This document shows, in pieces, positions 7,233 through 15,326 of a stretch of DNA of 15,326 bases (its first letter is position 1; every line of letters starts with the position of its first letter). The stretch spans positions 1-15,326 of the forward strand of contig CAMLSF010000096.1 of the NCBI GenBank assembly GCA_946482615.1. The letters are read 5' to 3'. The position numbers and the translations under genes were made by a program. The DNA is from an uncultured Chromatiaceae bacterium. Lineage in GTDB: Bacteria > Pseudomonadota > Gammaproteobacteria > Enterobacterales > Alteromonadaceae. Below the pieces are notes generated by a model that saw only the letters and a program-made list of their open reading frames with translations, did not search any database and was not told the origin of the DNA.

Positions 7233-8249
7233 ATGTCTGAAGATTTGAACGCTCAGGATTTAAAGGCACTAAAAGCCAAAGCCATTTCCCAGCCTCTGGT
7301 GGAGCATATTTATACAGCCGACCCTTCGGCTCATGTGTTTGATGGCCGTATTTATATTTATCCGTCACACGATATAGAGGCTGGTATTCCCTTTAACGAC
7401 AACGGTGATCACTTTGGTATGCAGGATTACCATGTGTTGTCGCTGGATCACCCAAACAGCCCTGCTGTGGATCATGGGGTGGCTTTGCATATTAAAGATG
7501 TGCCCTGGGCTGAACGTCAGATGTGGGCGCCGGATGCCGCCAGAAAAGACGGCAAGTACTACTTTTACTTCCCGGCCAAAAAACCAGACGGCATTTTCCA
7601 GATTGGTGTGGCTGTGGCCGATTCACCTGTGGGGCCTTTTCAAGCCCAGCCAGAGCCTATAGCAGGCAGTTACTCCATAGATCCGGCCGTATTTGAAGAC
7701 GATGACGGCAGTTTTTATATGTACTTCGGCGGTATCTGGGGCGGACAGTTACAAAACTACCGTAACAATAGATACAGCGCTGATTATGCCGAACCTAAGG
7801 CCGACGAACCGGCGTTAGGGCCTAAAGTGGCGAAATTACGCGACGATATGCTGGAGTTTGCTGAAGCGCCACGTGAAGTGCTGATTTTGGACGAACAAGG
7901 TCAACCGCTGTTGGCCGGTGATACAGACAGACGTTTTTTCGAAGCGTCCTGGCTGCATAAATACCAGGGCAAATACTACTTCTCGTACTCCACAGGCGAC
8001 AGCCACTTTTTATGTTATGCCACAGGGGATAATCCGTACGGGCCTTTTACTTATCAGGGCCGTATTTTAGAACCTGTAGTCGGCTGGACTACGCACCATT
8101 CCATCTGTGAATTTGCAGGTAAATGGTATCTGTTTTACCACGACTCTATTTTGTCCGAAGGCGTCACTCATTTACGTTCCGTCAAAATGGCGGAAATTCA
8201 GTATGACGCGGCTGGCAAAATCCAGACCTTAAAGCCCTACAGGGATTAA
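7233..8249 (+). CDS. Cytoplasmic GH43 beta-xylosidase / alpha-L-arabinofuranosidase
   Basis: A five-bladed beta-propeller glycoside hydrolase of 338 residues with no signal peptide. The three expected inverting-enzyme acids are visible: base D30 in IYTADPSAHVF, pKa-modulating D150 in YSIDPAVFEDDDG, and acid E237 in RRFFEASWLHKY. H288/H289 in WTTHHSIC fit the central metal-binding position. The sequence style (NDNGDHFGMQDYHVLS, YFGGIWGG) is that of the short single-domain subfamily I associate with GH43_1, which lacks the extra C-terminal beta-sandwich. Its likely job is to release xylose, or arabinose side groups, from oligosaccharides brought in by the GPH carrier. GGAG lies within the end of the upstream gene, 6 bases before ATG, so translation is probably coupled. 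Xylosidase versus arabinofuranosidase cannot be settled by reading. Confidence 0.9.
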   Translation: MSEDLNAQDLKALKAKAISQPLVEHIYTADPSAHVFDGRIYIYPSHDIEAGIPFNDNGDHFGMQDYHVLSLDHPNSPAVDHGVALHIKDVPWAERQMWAPDAARKDGKYYFYFPAKKPDGIFQIGVAVADSPVGPFQAQPEPIAGSYSIDPAVFEDDDGSFYMYFGGIWGGQLQNYRNNRYSADYAEPKADEPALGPKVAKLRDDMLEFAEAPREVLILDEQGQPLLAGDTDRRFFEASWLHKYQGKYYFSYSTGDSHFLCYATGDNPYGPFTYQGRILEPVVGWTTHHSICEFAGKWYLFYHDSILSEGVTHLRSVKMAEIQYDAAGKIQTLKPYRD

Positions 8250-8262
8250 CCAGGTATTTAAC

Positions 8263-8268
8263 AGGAGG
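8263..8268 (+). promoter_or_regulatory. Consensus Shine-Dalgarno (AGGAGG) for a GTG start
   Basis: A full AGGAGG lies 5 bases before GTG 8274-8276. It decides the start of the first GH3 gene, whose N-terminus after this GTG is a complete signal peptide. This is the strongest ribosome site of the rightward operon and may offset the weaker GTG codon. Confidence 0.7.
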
Positions 8269-8273
8269 CGCCG

Positions 8274-10724
8274 GTGGGCAAACAACTTCTCTCTGCAGTG
8301 CTTGGCTTAGGCGTCGCTTTTGCGGCTTCAGCAGAGCAGCCTTATCAAAATGCCAGTTTGCCCACAGAGCAGCGGGTGGCGGATTTGTTATCGCGCATGA
8401 CGCTGGAAGAAAAAGTGGCTCAGCTGCAAACCGTCTGGCAACAACGCCGCACTCTGGAGGATAAAAACCTGCAGTTTCTGCCGGAAAAAGCCAAAGAATT
8501 AATACCACTGGGCATTGGTCATATAGGCCGTCCCAGCGAGTTTAAAACACCGCAGCAAACCGCCGAATTTAATAATGCGCTGCAGCGCTGGTTAAAAGAA
8601 CACACCCGCCTGGGTATTCCTGCTTTGATGCATGAAGAAGCCTTGCACGGTTATGCCGCTTTTGATGCCAGCAGTTTTCCTCAGGCGATAGCTTTGGCCA
8701 GCAGTTGGTCACCGGCGGATATGCAGGACTTGTATGCACTGACAGCCCGCGAAATGCGTGCGACCGGTTCGCATTGGGCATTAACTCCTGTGCTGGATAT
8801 AGCCCGCGACCCACGCTGGGGCCGGATTGAAGAAACCATGGGCGAAGATCCTTATCTGATGTCGGCTATGGGCGTGGCAGCGGTGCAGGGGTTTCAGGGC
8901 GATACGGGTAAAAGTGGCCCTTTTGCTGCTGATAAAGTAGTGGCGACTTTAAAACACCTGACAGGTCATGGTCAGCCAGCGGCCGGGGTTAATATAGCGC
9001 CGGCTTTTATTGGTGAACGTGAACTGCATGAAGTGTTTTTGCCGCCTTTTGAAGCGGCGGTCAAGCTGGCACATGCCGGCAGTATTATGGCGTCCTACAA
9101 CGAAATTGACGGTATACCTTCTCATGTCAATAAGCCTTTGCTCGAAGATATAGTGCGCAAGCAGTGGGGTTTTGGCGGCGTGATTGTCAGTGACTATTTT
9201 GCCATTGAAGAATTGGGCAGCAGACATGGGTTGTACGACAGCGAAGCGGCCTCGGCCAAAGCAGCCTTGTTAGCTGGTGTCGATATGGAAACGCCGGACC
9301 CAAAAACTTTCCCGCATTTAACAGCTTTAGTGAAATCAGGTCAGTTGGATGAAGCGGCGATAGACAAAGCCGTTAGTCGGGTTTTGGCGCTGAAATTCAG
9401 ATTAGGTTTGTTTGAACAACCTTATGTCGATGCCAGCAAAGCCAATGCCTTAGTCGGAGCTGCTTCAGACCGGACTTTTATCCGTCAGGTGGCCGAAAAG
9501 TCTATGGTGCTGCTGAAAAATGACGGCACTTTGCCGCTAAAAGCCGACAAAATCAAACAACTGGCGGTGATAGGCCCTCATGCGGATGAAGTGTTATTAG
9601 GGGGCTACAGCAGTATTCCGCGCCAGACCGTCAGTATTGTCGATGGCCTGCGGCAGAAGCTTAAAGGCAAAGCCAAAGTCGAATTTGCTCCTGGCACTAA
9701 GCTGATTCAGGATTTAACCAAAACTCCGGCTAAACAAGCGGCTTTTGTCACCAGTGACATAGCAGAGCGCAGCAAAGCCGCTGGTACCTATTCGATGCAA
9801 CGCTGGAATTATGACGATATTCGTTTAGCGGACGATCAGGACCGTAAAGGTTTGCTGGAACAAGCCGTCGCTTTGGCGAAACAGTCTGACGCTGTGGTGC
9901 TGGTGTTAGGTGAAAACGAAGGTTTATCGCGTGAAGCCTGGGCCGACAGTCATTTAGGTGATCGCAGCAGTTTAGATTTGGTAGGTAATCAACTGGAGTT
10001 AGCCAAAGCTATTCTGGCGACAGGCAAACCGCTGGTGCTGGTGCTGACCAATGGCCGGCCTCTGGCTTTGGGTGAACTGGCCTTGTCTATGCCGGCCATT
10101 ATCGAAGCCTGGTATCTGGGGCAGGAAACCGGCTCAGCTTTAGCCAATGTGTTGTTTGGCGATCTAAGCCCTTCCGGCAAATTACCTCTGACGTTTCCGC
10201 GCAGTGCTGGCCATATTCCAAGTTATTACAATCACAAAGTATCTGCCAAAAGAGGTTATCTGTTTGATGACATCAGCCCACTTTATCCTTTTGGGCATGG
10301 CCTGAGTTACAGCAGTTTTGACTACAGCGCACTGCAGATTGAGGACAGCAAAGCCACAGCCAATGGCGAAGTGAAGCTGAGTCTGACTCTGCGCAATAGC
10401 GGTCAGTTTGATGCGACCGAAGTAGTGCAGCTCTATATTCATGACCCGGCCGCCAGTGTGACCCGTCCGGTCAAACAGCTGAAAGGTTTTATCCGGGTGC
10501 CACTGAAAGCGGGTGAGCAGGCGAATGTTGAATTTACTCTGCCGGTGAACCTGCTGGCGTTTTTTGATCAACAAATGAACTGGGTAGTGGAGCCCGGCGA
10601 AATCAAATTGATGATTGGCAGCTCTTCGGCAGATATCCGGCTGAATGGCAGTGTGAACATCAAAGGCGAAACGACAGAGGTCAGTGCCAACAAAGCGTAT
10701 TTAAGTCAGGCACGGATTTATTAA
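8274..10724 (+). CDS. Exported GH3 glycosidase (probable beta-xylosidase/beta-glucosidase, BglX-like architecture)
   Basis: An 816-residue retaining glycoside hydrolase family 3 enzyme starting at GTG. Residues 1-20 are a signal peptide cleaved probably after ASA, placing it in the periplasm. Domains in order: GH3 TIM barrel (about 30-380) with KHLTGHG (227-233) and the nucleophile D307 in GVIVSDYFAI; GH3 alpha/beta sandwich (about 410-645), where E554 in GLSREAW is the likely acid/base; and a C-terminal fibronectin-III-like domain (about 690-790, VVQLYIHDP). This three-domain layout is that of bacterial BglX and Xyl3-type enzymes. In an operon with GH43 and near GH10, action on xylo-oligosaccharides is the likeliest role, but GH3 substrate cannot be read reliably from sequence. 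The previous gene ends 24 bases upstream and the next starts 22 bases downstream. Confidence 0.92.
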   Translation: MGKQLLSAVLGLGVAFAASAEQPYQNASLPTEQRVADLLSRMTLEEKVAQLQTVWQQRRTLEDKNLQFLPEKAKELIPLGIGHIGRPSEFKTPQQTAEFNNALQRWLKEHTRLGIPALMHEEALHGYAAFDASSFPQAIALASSWSPADMQDLYALTAREMRATGSHWALTPVLDIARDPRWGRIEETMGEDPYLMSAMGVAAVQGFQGDTGKSGPFAADKVVATLKHLTGHGQPAAGVNIAPAFIGERELHEVFLPPFEAAVKLAHAGSIMASYNEIDGIPSHVNKPLLEDIVRKQWGFGGVIVSDYFAIEELGSRHGLYDSEAASAKAALLAGVDMETPDPKTFPHLTALVKSGQLDEAAIDKAVSRVLALKFRLGLFEQPYVDASKANALVGAASDRTFIRQVAEKSMVLLKNDGTLPLKADKIKQLAVIGPHADEVLLGGYSSIPRQTVSIVDGLRQKLKGKAKVEFAPGTKLIQDLTKTPAKQAAFVTSDIAERSKAAGTYSMQRWNYDDIRLADDQDRKGLLEQAVALAKQSDAVVLVLGENEGLSREAWADSHLGDRSSLDLVGNQLELAKAILATGKPLVLVLTNGRPLALGELALSMPAIIEAWYLGQETGSALANVLFGDLSPSGKLPLTFPRSAGHIPSYYNHKVSAKRGYLFDDISPLYPFGHGLSYSSFDYSALQIEDSKATANGEVKLSLTLRNSGQFDATEVVQLYIHDPAASVTRPVKQLKGFIRVPLKAGEQANVEFTLPVNLLAFFDQQMNWVVEPGEIKLMIGSSSADIRLNGSVNIKGETTEVSANKAYLSQARIY

Positions 10725-10746
10725 CAGGCAGGCGGGAGCAAAGGCG

Positions 10747-13335
10747 ATGGCGAAGGCAAAAAAGCGGAAAGAGCTCGGCAAGGGTTTACTGATGTTGGCT
10801 GGTGGTTTGGTGTTAACTGGCTGTGGTCAGCCTGCAGTGCAGACACCCGAAGCTGTGCCTGAACAGGCAGCCAGTCAAAGCTCAGCCGAAAAACCTGTGA
10901 TTATTCCTGCCAACTGGCCTTTGCAACAACCGCCTATAGCCCGCAATCAGGCCATTGAAGACAAGATCAAAACCTTGTTAAGCCAAATGAGCCCTGAACA
11001 AAAAGTGGGTCAGATTATTCAGGCCGATATTGCTTCTGTTACACCACAACAAGTGCGGGATTATTATCTGGGTTCTGTACTTAACGGTGGTAACTCAGCA
11101 CCGGGTCGGGACAACAGAGCAGGTGCTGCCGCCTGGCTGGAACTGGCCGATGCCTTTTGGCACGCCAGCACGGACACCAGCGATGGCCGGCCTTATATTC
11201 CTGTGATGTGGGGCACAGACGCTGTGCATGGCCACAGCAACGTCAAAGGCGCCACTATTTTTCCGCACAATATAGGCTTGGGCGCTATGCGTGAACCAGA
11301 GCTGATGCGTGAAATAGGCCGTGTGACTGCAGCCGAAATGCAGGTGACAGGTCTGGACTGGACTTTTGCCCCTACCATTGCCGTGGTACGGGATGATCGC
11401 TGGGGCCGCACTTATGAGTCCTATGGTGAAGACCCACAACTGGTCGCTTCTTATGCCCCTCATATTCTGCAGGGTATTCAGGGTGTGCCTGGCTCAGCCG
11501 ACTTTTTAAAAGGCCAGCATATGCTGGCGACAGTCAAACACTTCCTCGGTGACGGTGGCACTGTGGATGGCAAAGATCAGGGCGACAACCAGCATACAGA
11601 AGCAGAGTTGCGGGATATTCATGGCACCCCTTATTACAGCGCTATAGCCGCAGGCGCCCGGGTGGTGATGGCGTCTTATAACAGCTGGTTCGGTGAAAAA
11701 ATGCATGGCTTCCGGCCTATGCTGAACGATGTACTGGTCGAGCGTATGGGCTTTGACGGTTTTGTCGTAGGCGACTGGAACGGCCATGGGCAGGTCAAAG
11801 GTTGTACGCCCACAGACTGTGCTAATTCGCTGTTGGGTGGCCTGGATATGTTTATGGCGCCGGACAGCTGGGAAAAGTTGTATCAGAACACATTGGCTCA
11901 GGTGAAAGACGGCCGTATTTCCATGCAGCGCCTGGATGAAGCCGTCAGCCGTGTACTGCGGATCAAAGCCGAAATGGGTTTGTTTGAGCAGGTCAAACCT
12001 TCAGAGCGGCCTCTGGCTGGGCGTTACGAATTACTCGGAAGCCCGGAGCACAGAGCTGTCGCTCGTCAGGCTGCCCGTAAGTCGCTGGTATTACTGAAAA
12101 ACAACCAGCAATTATTGCCACTGAAGGCCAATGCTAAGGTGTTGGTGGCTGGTGATGGTGCCGATCATATAGGCAAACAAAGCGGCGGCTGGACCTTAAG
12201 CTGGCAAGGCTCAGGCAATAAAAATACCGACTTCCCCAATGGTGAATCTATTTATGCCGGTATTAAGCAGGCGGTGGAAGCAGGGGGTGGCAAAGCTGAG
12301 CTGAGCGAAAACGGCCGTTTTACTGATAAACCTGACGTCGCTGTGGTGGTCTTTGGTGAAGAACCTTATGCCGAATTTGTTGGCGACCGCAGTCACCTGG
12401 CCTTTGATGATGGCCGGGCTCTGCAAATTCTGACTGAATTAAAAACTCAGGGAATTCCGACTGTGTCGGTGTTTTTGTCGGGCCGGCCTTTGTGGGTCAA
12501 TCCTGAGTTAAATCAATCCGATGCTTTTGTTGCCGCTTTTTTACCCGGCACTGAAGGGGGCGCGGTAGCGGATCTGCTGATCCGTTCGCCTGAAGGGGAA
12601 ATCCGCCATGATTTTCAGGGCAAATTATCCTTCTCCTGGCCTGCTAAAGCGACGGGCGAACTGTTGAATCTGGGCGATAAAAACTATCAGCCGCAGTTTG
12701 CTTATGGTTATGGCCTGACCTATAGCGACAACACCGAAGTGGCACAACTGAGTGAAGAGTCGGGCATTAGCGCCGATCAGGTGCTGAATTTCAGCCGTTA
12801 TCTGCATGCCGGCAAAGCGGTTAATCCATGGCAGTTACAGCTGCTGGATAAAGGTGAAGTGGCTGTAGTGACAGAGCCGCTGCAAAAATCCGCGGGTGGT
12901 GCTTTGGAAGCTGCAGCCACAGACAGATTACAGCAGGAAGATTCGGTGCTTTTGACATTCCATCAGGACGCTGCTGTGGTTTTAAACCATGCGCAGGGGG
13001 TGGCGTTGGATTTAAGCCGCCAGGCCAATGGTGATATGACGCTGGAGCTGGAGTATCAGGTGGTGGCTGCGACTGAAGGCAAGGTCAAGGTGGCTATGCA
13101 ATGTGGTGAGAATTGTAAATCCAGTCTGGATTTCAGCAGCTATTTTAGCAGCATGAATGGGAAAGGCTGGCAGAGTCTGAAGATCCCTTTACGCTGTTTC
13201 ACAACAGCCAACAGCACTTTTGATCTGACCAAAATCAGTCAGCCTTTGGTGCTGGAAGCGAGTTCAGGCTTAAAGCTGCAACTGGCGAAAGTACGGCTGG
13301 CCGAAAACGAAGGCCAGGGCCAATGCGGTGAATAA
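10747..13335 (+). CDS. GH3 exo-beta-glucosidase lipoprotein, ExoP-type
   Basis: An 862-residue GH3 enzyme resembling the marine ExoP and barley exo-glucanase group, which removes glucose from the non-reducing ends of beta-1,3/1,4-glucans. The N-terminus has a lysine-rich stretch, a hydrophobic core and the lipobox LTGC with acylated Cys26. The next residue is Gly, not Asp, so outer-membrane sorting is expected. A Pro/Gln/Ser-rich linker follows. Catalytic features: KHFLGDGGT (264-272), nucleophile D343 in FVVGDWNGHG, SGGWTLSWQG (479-488) and acid/base candidate E543 in EEPYAEFVGD. After YGYGLTYS an additional domain of about 180 residues (680-862) matches the galactose-binding-like C-terminal domain of ExoP. 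GGGAG lies 8 bases before ATG. It is a distant paralogue of the gene before it, with different targeting and probably different substrate. Confidence 0.92.
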   Translation: MAKAKKRKELGKGLLMLAGGLVLTGCGQPAVQTPEAVPEQAASQSSAEKPVIIPANWPLQQPPIARNQAIEDKIKTLLSQMSPEQKVGQIIQADIASVTPQQVRDYYLGSVLNGGNSAPGRDNRAGAAAWLELADAFWHASTDTSDGRPYIPVMWGTDAVHGHSNVKGATIFPHNIGLGAMREPELMREIGRVTAAEMQVTGLDWTFAPTIAVVRDDRWGRTYESYGEDPQLVASYAPHILQGIQGVPGSADFLKGQHMLATVKHFLGDGGTVDGKDQGDNQHTEAELRDIHGTPYYSAIAAGARVVMASYNSWFGEKMHGFRPMLNDVLVERMGFDGFVVGDWNGHGQVKGCTPTDCANSLLGGLDMFMAPDSWEKLYQNTLAQVKDGRISMQRLDEAVSRVLRIKAEMGLFEQVKPSERPLAGRYELLGSPEHRAVARQAARKSLVLLKNNQQLLPLKANAKVLVAGDGADHIGKQSGGWTLSWQGSGNKNTDFPNGESIYAGIKQAVEAGGGKAELSENGRFTDKPDVAVVVFGEEPYAEFVGDRSHLAFDDGRALQILTELKTQGIPTVSVFLSGRPLWVNPELNQSDAFVAAFLPGTEGGAVADLLIRSPEGEIRHDFQGKLSFSWPAKATGELLNLGDKNYQPQFAYGYGLTYSDNTEVAQLSEESGISADQVLNFSRYLHAGKAVNPWQLQLLDKGEVAVVTEPLQKSAGGALEAAATDRLQQEDSVLLTFHQDAAVVLNHAQGVALDLSRQANGDMTLELEYQVVAATEGKVKVAMQCGENCKSSLDFSSYFSSMNGKGWQSLKIPLRCFTTANSTFDLTKISQPLVLEASSGLKLQLAKVRLAENEGQGQCGE

Positions 13336-13341
13336 AACTCC

Positions 13342-13365
13342 GGGTCAGAGCCTTGGCTCTGACCC
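13342..13365. repeat. Near-perfect 24-base palindrome between the GH3 and esterase genes
   Basis: GGGTCAGAGCC (13342-13352) and GGCTCTGACCC (13355-13365) are exact reverse complements separated only by TT. The palindrome starts 6 bases after the GH3 stop codon. No T run follows (TATGTCC), so it is not a standard terminator. In RNA it would form a stable hairpin with the central bases looped out, able to protect the 3' end of the upstream message or reduce flow into the esterase gene. Similar GC-rich palindromes are common intergenic repeats in gammaproteobacteria. Confidence 0.6.
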
Positions 13366-13405
13366 TATGTCCTACGAATTCCAGGTGTTGAACGGGATAG
13401 GCTTT

Positions 13406-15326
13406 ATGTTAAGACTCTTACTGACCACAGCTTTACTACTGAGCCCTTTGGCCCATGCCGATATTCGTCTGCCTAAGCTGATTGGCGATGGCATGGTGTT
13501 ACAGCGCGATACAGTGATTCCGCTTTGGGGCTGGGCTGCTGCCGATGAAACAGTGGAAGTGCGTTTTAATGGCCAGCTGGTGGGGCAGGTCAAAACCAAA
13601 GAGGGCCGCTGGACTGTGTCATTACCAGCGCAGCAGGCAGGTGGCCCGCATCAGTTAAGTTTTAAAGGCCAAAATCAGATTGAGCTGAACGATATTTATT
13701 TTGGCGATGTTTGGGTCGCGTCCGGCCAGTCTAATATGGAAATGGAAATGGCGCGGCTGGCTGAGGCTTATCCGGAGGATTTAACAAGCGCAAATTACCC
13801 TTTGATCCGCCAGTTTAAGGTGCCACAAGAGTACAACTTTAAAACACCACAACAGGATTTCAGCGGCGGTGAATGGGTGTCTGCCAGCCCGCAAACAGTA
13901 GCCAATTTCTCTGCTCTGGCCTTTTATTTTGGCCGCGAGCTGTATCAGCATAATGCTGTGCCTATAGGCATTTTAAATAATGCTTTGGGTGGCTCGCCTG
14001 TTGAAGCCTGGATGAGTGAAGAGGCCTTGCAACCTTTTCCTGACGCTTTGGCTGAAGGCATTAGGTTTCGTGATGATCAATTAATTCAGTCCATCACAGC
14101 GGCTGATAAACGTAAAAATGATACATGGTATGGTGATTTAAAGCGCCGTGACCCGGGTTTAACCAGCAAAACGCCCTGGTACAGCCCTGCGTTGGATGAC
14201 AGTGCATGGCAAAAATTTACTGTGCCTGGCTTCAGACCAGAGCCTTTCACCGGCGTCTGGTGGCTGCGCAAAAACATCGAGTTAACGGCAGAGCAAGCAC
14301 AAGAGGCCAGCGTTTTGCGTTTAGGTTCAATAGTCGATGCCGACGAGGTGTATATCAATGGCAAACAAGTGGGCATCACCACTTATATGTATCCGCCACG
14401 CCGTTATGAATTACCCCAGGGGGTACTTAAAGCCGGCACTAACTTAATTGCGGTACGGATCACCGCCACCAATGGCAAAACAGGCCTGATACCGGATAAA
14501 CCTTATTGGCTGGGCACGGACGCCAATCCGTTACCGCTGACTGGCGAGTGGAAAATGCAAAGTTCAGCTGTGGCAAAAAATTTACCTGGTGATACTTTTA
14601 TCCGCTGGAAACCTCTGGGTTTATACAACGGCTTATTGGCGCCTTTAACTTCTTTGCCGATCAAAGGGGTAATTTGGTATCAGGGCGAGTCCAATGTGGG
14701 TGCCTATAAAGACTATCAGCCACGTTTTACCGCCATGATCCGCGACTGGCGCGCCAAGTGGGCACAAGGCACAGGGCAGCAAAATCAGTTTCCATTTTTA
14801 TTTGTGCAACTGGCGAATTATCTGGAAAAAACTGAAGATCCTGTCGATAGCGCCTGGGCAGGTTTACGTGAAGCGCAGCGTCAAAGCCTATCTGAAGCCA
14901 ACACCGCTATGGTGGTGGCTATCGACAAAGGTGAATGGAATGATATACATCCGGTCGATAAAAAGACCTTAGGCCAGCGCCTGGCCTTAGCAGCTCGCGC
15001 CGTAGCTTTGGGTGAAAACCTGGAATACAAGGGGCCTGAACCTGCTTCTGTGACTGCAGAAGGCTCAAAGCTCAAACTCAGTTTTCATCACAGCGGCACA
15101 GGTTTGGTGCTCAAAGGCACAGACAACAGCTTTGCAATTGCAGGTGCTGATGGTCAGTATCGTTGGGCACAAGTGCAGCTAAAAGGCGAACACTTACTGT
15201 TGTCGCACCCTGATATCAAAACACCAGTTAAAGTGCGTTATGGCTGGGCCGATAATCCGCCAGCTGTGCTTTATAACAGTGATGGTTTACCCGCAGGGCC
15301 TTTTGAGGCCTCAGTTACGACGGGTC
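13406..15326 (+). CDS. Sialate O-acetylesterase-like (SASA, SGNH fold) carbohydrate acetylesterase, 3' end cut off
   Basis: 640 codons are visible and the frame is open at the window edge. Residues 1-18 form a signal peptide (cleaved probably after AHA), so the enzyme acts in the periplasm or outside. SGNH/SASA catalytic blocks: GDVWVASGQSNMEM with nucleophile S109, WYQGESN with E428, and NDIHPVDK with the Asp513/His515 pair. A GH2-type jelly-roll (about 255-370, with GVWWLRKNIEL and VYINGKQVG) interrupts the esterase domain, as in long members of the family, which are usually of similar length, so few residues should be missing. In this locus it most likely deacetylates xylan or its oligosaccharides; real sialate activity is unlikely. 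An in-frame ATG at 13367 would add 13 residues, but it lacks a ribosome site and would precede the signal peptide. GGGATAGG before 13406 is a modest site. Confidence 0.9.
   Translation, partial: MLRLLLTTALLLSPLAHADIRLPKLIGDGMVLQRDTVIPLWGWAAADETVEVRFNGQLVGQVKTKEGRWTVSLPAQQAGGPHQLSFKGQNQIELNDIYFGDVWVASGQSNMEMEMARLAEAYPEDLTSANYPLIRQFKVPQEYNFKTPQQDFSGGEWVSASPQTVANFSALAFYFGRELYQHNAVPIGILNNALGGSPVEAWMSEEALQPFPDALAEGIRFRDDQLIQSITAADKRKNDTWYGDLKRRDPGLTSKTPWYSPALDDSAWQKFTVPGFRPEPFTGVWWLRKNIELTAEQAQEASVLRLGSIVDADEVYINGKQVGITTYMYPPRRYELPQGVLKAGTNLIAVRITATNGKTGLIPDKPYWLGTDANPLPLTGEWKMQSSAVAKNLPGDTFIRWKPLGLYNGLLAPLTSLPIKGVIWYQGESNVGAYKDYQPRFTAMIRDWRAKWAQGTGQQNQFPFLFVQLANYLEKTEDPVDSAWAGLREAQRQSLSEANTAMVVAIDKGEWNDIHPVDKKTLGQRLALAARAVALGENLEYKGPEPASVTAEGSKLKLSFHHSGTGLVLKGTDNSFAIAGADGQYRWAQVQLKGEHLLLSHPDIKTPVKVRYGWADNPPAVLYNSDGLPAGPFEASVTTG

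Noticed and set aside
10182..10574. Minus-strand open frame of 130 codons opposite the first GH3 gene
   Set aside because: It is opposite well-conserved GH3 sequence, has no signal of its own, and the codon pattern is explained by the sense gene.
11095..11463. Minus-strand open frame of 122 codons opposite the second GH3 gene
   Set aside because: It overlaps the catalytic barrel coding sequence and shows no family motif; it is a reading shadow.
1..15326. CRISPR array, insertion sequence, prophage or toxin-antitoxin module
   Set aside because: No regularly spaced repeats, transposase or integrase motifs, or paired small frames with good ribosome sites were seen on either strand.

Overview
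The window looks like a chromosomal segment of a plant-polysaccharide-degrading gammaproteobacterium. The protein style, mid-range base composition, short palindromic intergenic repeats and gene order remind me of Rheinheimera, Alishewanella or related Alteromonadales/Cellvibrionales. That is an impression from reading, not a search result. Nearly all of it is a divergent xylan/hemicellulose utilisation locus. A partial, more AT-rich KAP-family P-loop NTPase gene occupies the left edge.

Layout. 1-1565 (-): KAP-family NTPase, its C-terminus lost at the window edge; no stop codon is visible, so it is easily overlooked. 1566-1816: intergenic region with a terminator-like hairpin. 1817-5490 (-): three genes read leftwards in the order sugar-porter MFS transporter, aldose 1-epimerase, secreted GH10 endo-xylanase. 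Two inverted REP-like hairpins lie between the transporter and the epimerase. 5491-5741: divergent control region. 5742-15326 (+): GPH-family sugar transporter, cytoplasmic GH43 glycosidase, exported GH3 glycosidase, lipoprotein GH3 exo-glucosidase of the ExoP type, and an exported sialate-O-acetylesterase-like (SASA) deacetylase that runs off the right edge. No gene-free stretch exceeds 300 bases, and I see no tRNA, rRNA, CRISPR array or insertion sequence.

How the genes fit together (inference from families and targeting signals). The GH10 enzyme cuts the xylan backbone outside the cytoplasm. The SASA enzyme removes acetyl groups that block it. The exported GH3 trims oligosaccharides, and the lipoprotein GH3 probably handles beta-glucan or xyloglucan-type ends at the envelope. 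The GPH carrier imports short xylo-oligosaccharides, which the cytoplasmic GH43 splits. The sugar porter imports free xylose or another monosaccharide, and the mutarotase interconverts its anomers. Missing from the window are a TonB-dependent receptor, xylose isomerase/kinase, an alpha-glucuronidase and a dedicated regulator; some may lie beyond the right edge or elsewhere.

Nothing in the sugar locus is a new system. The most open-ended items are the KAP NTPase (a family with members in phage defence, with unseen left neighbours), the paired inverted palindromes inside the leftward operon, the structured repeats in the divergent promoter region, and the TTG start proposed for the sugar porter.
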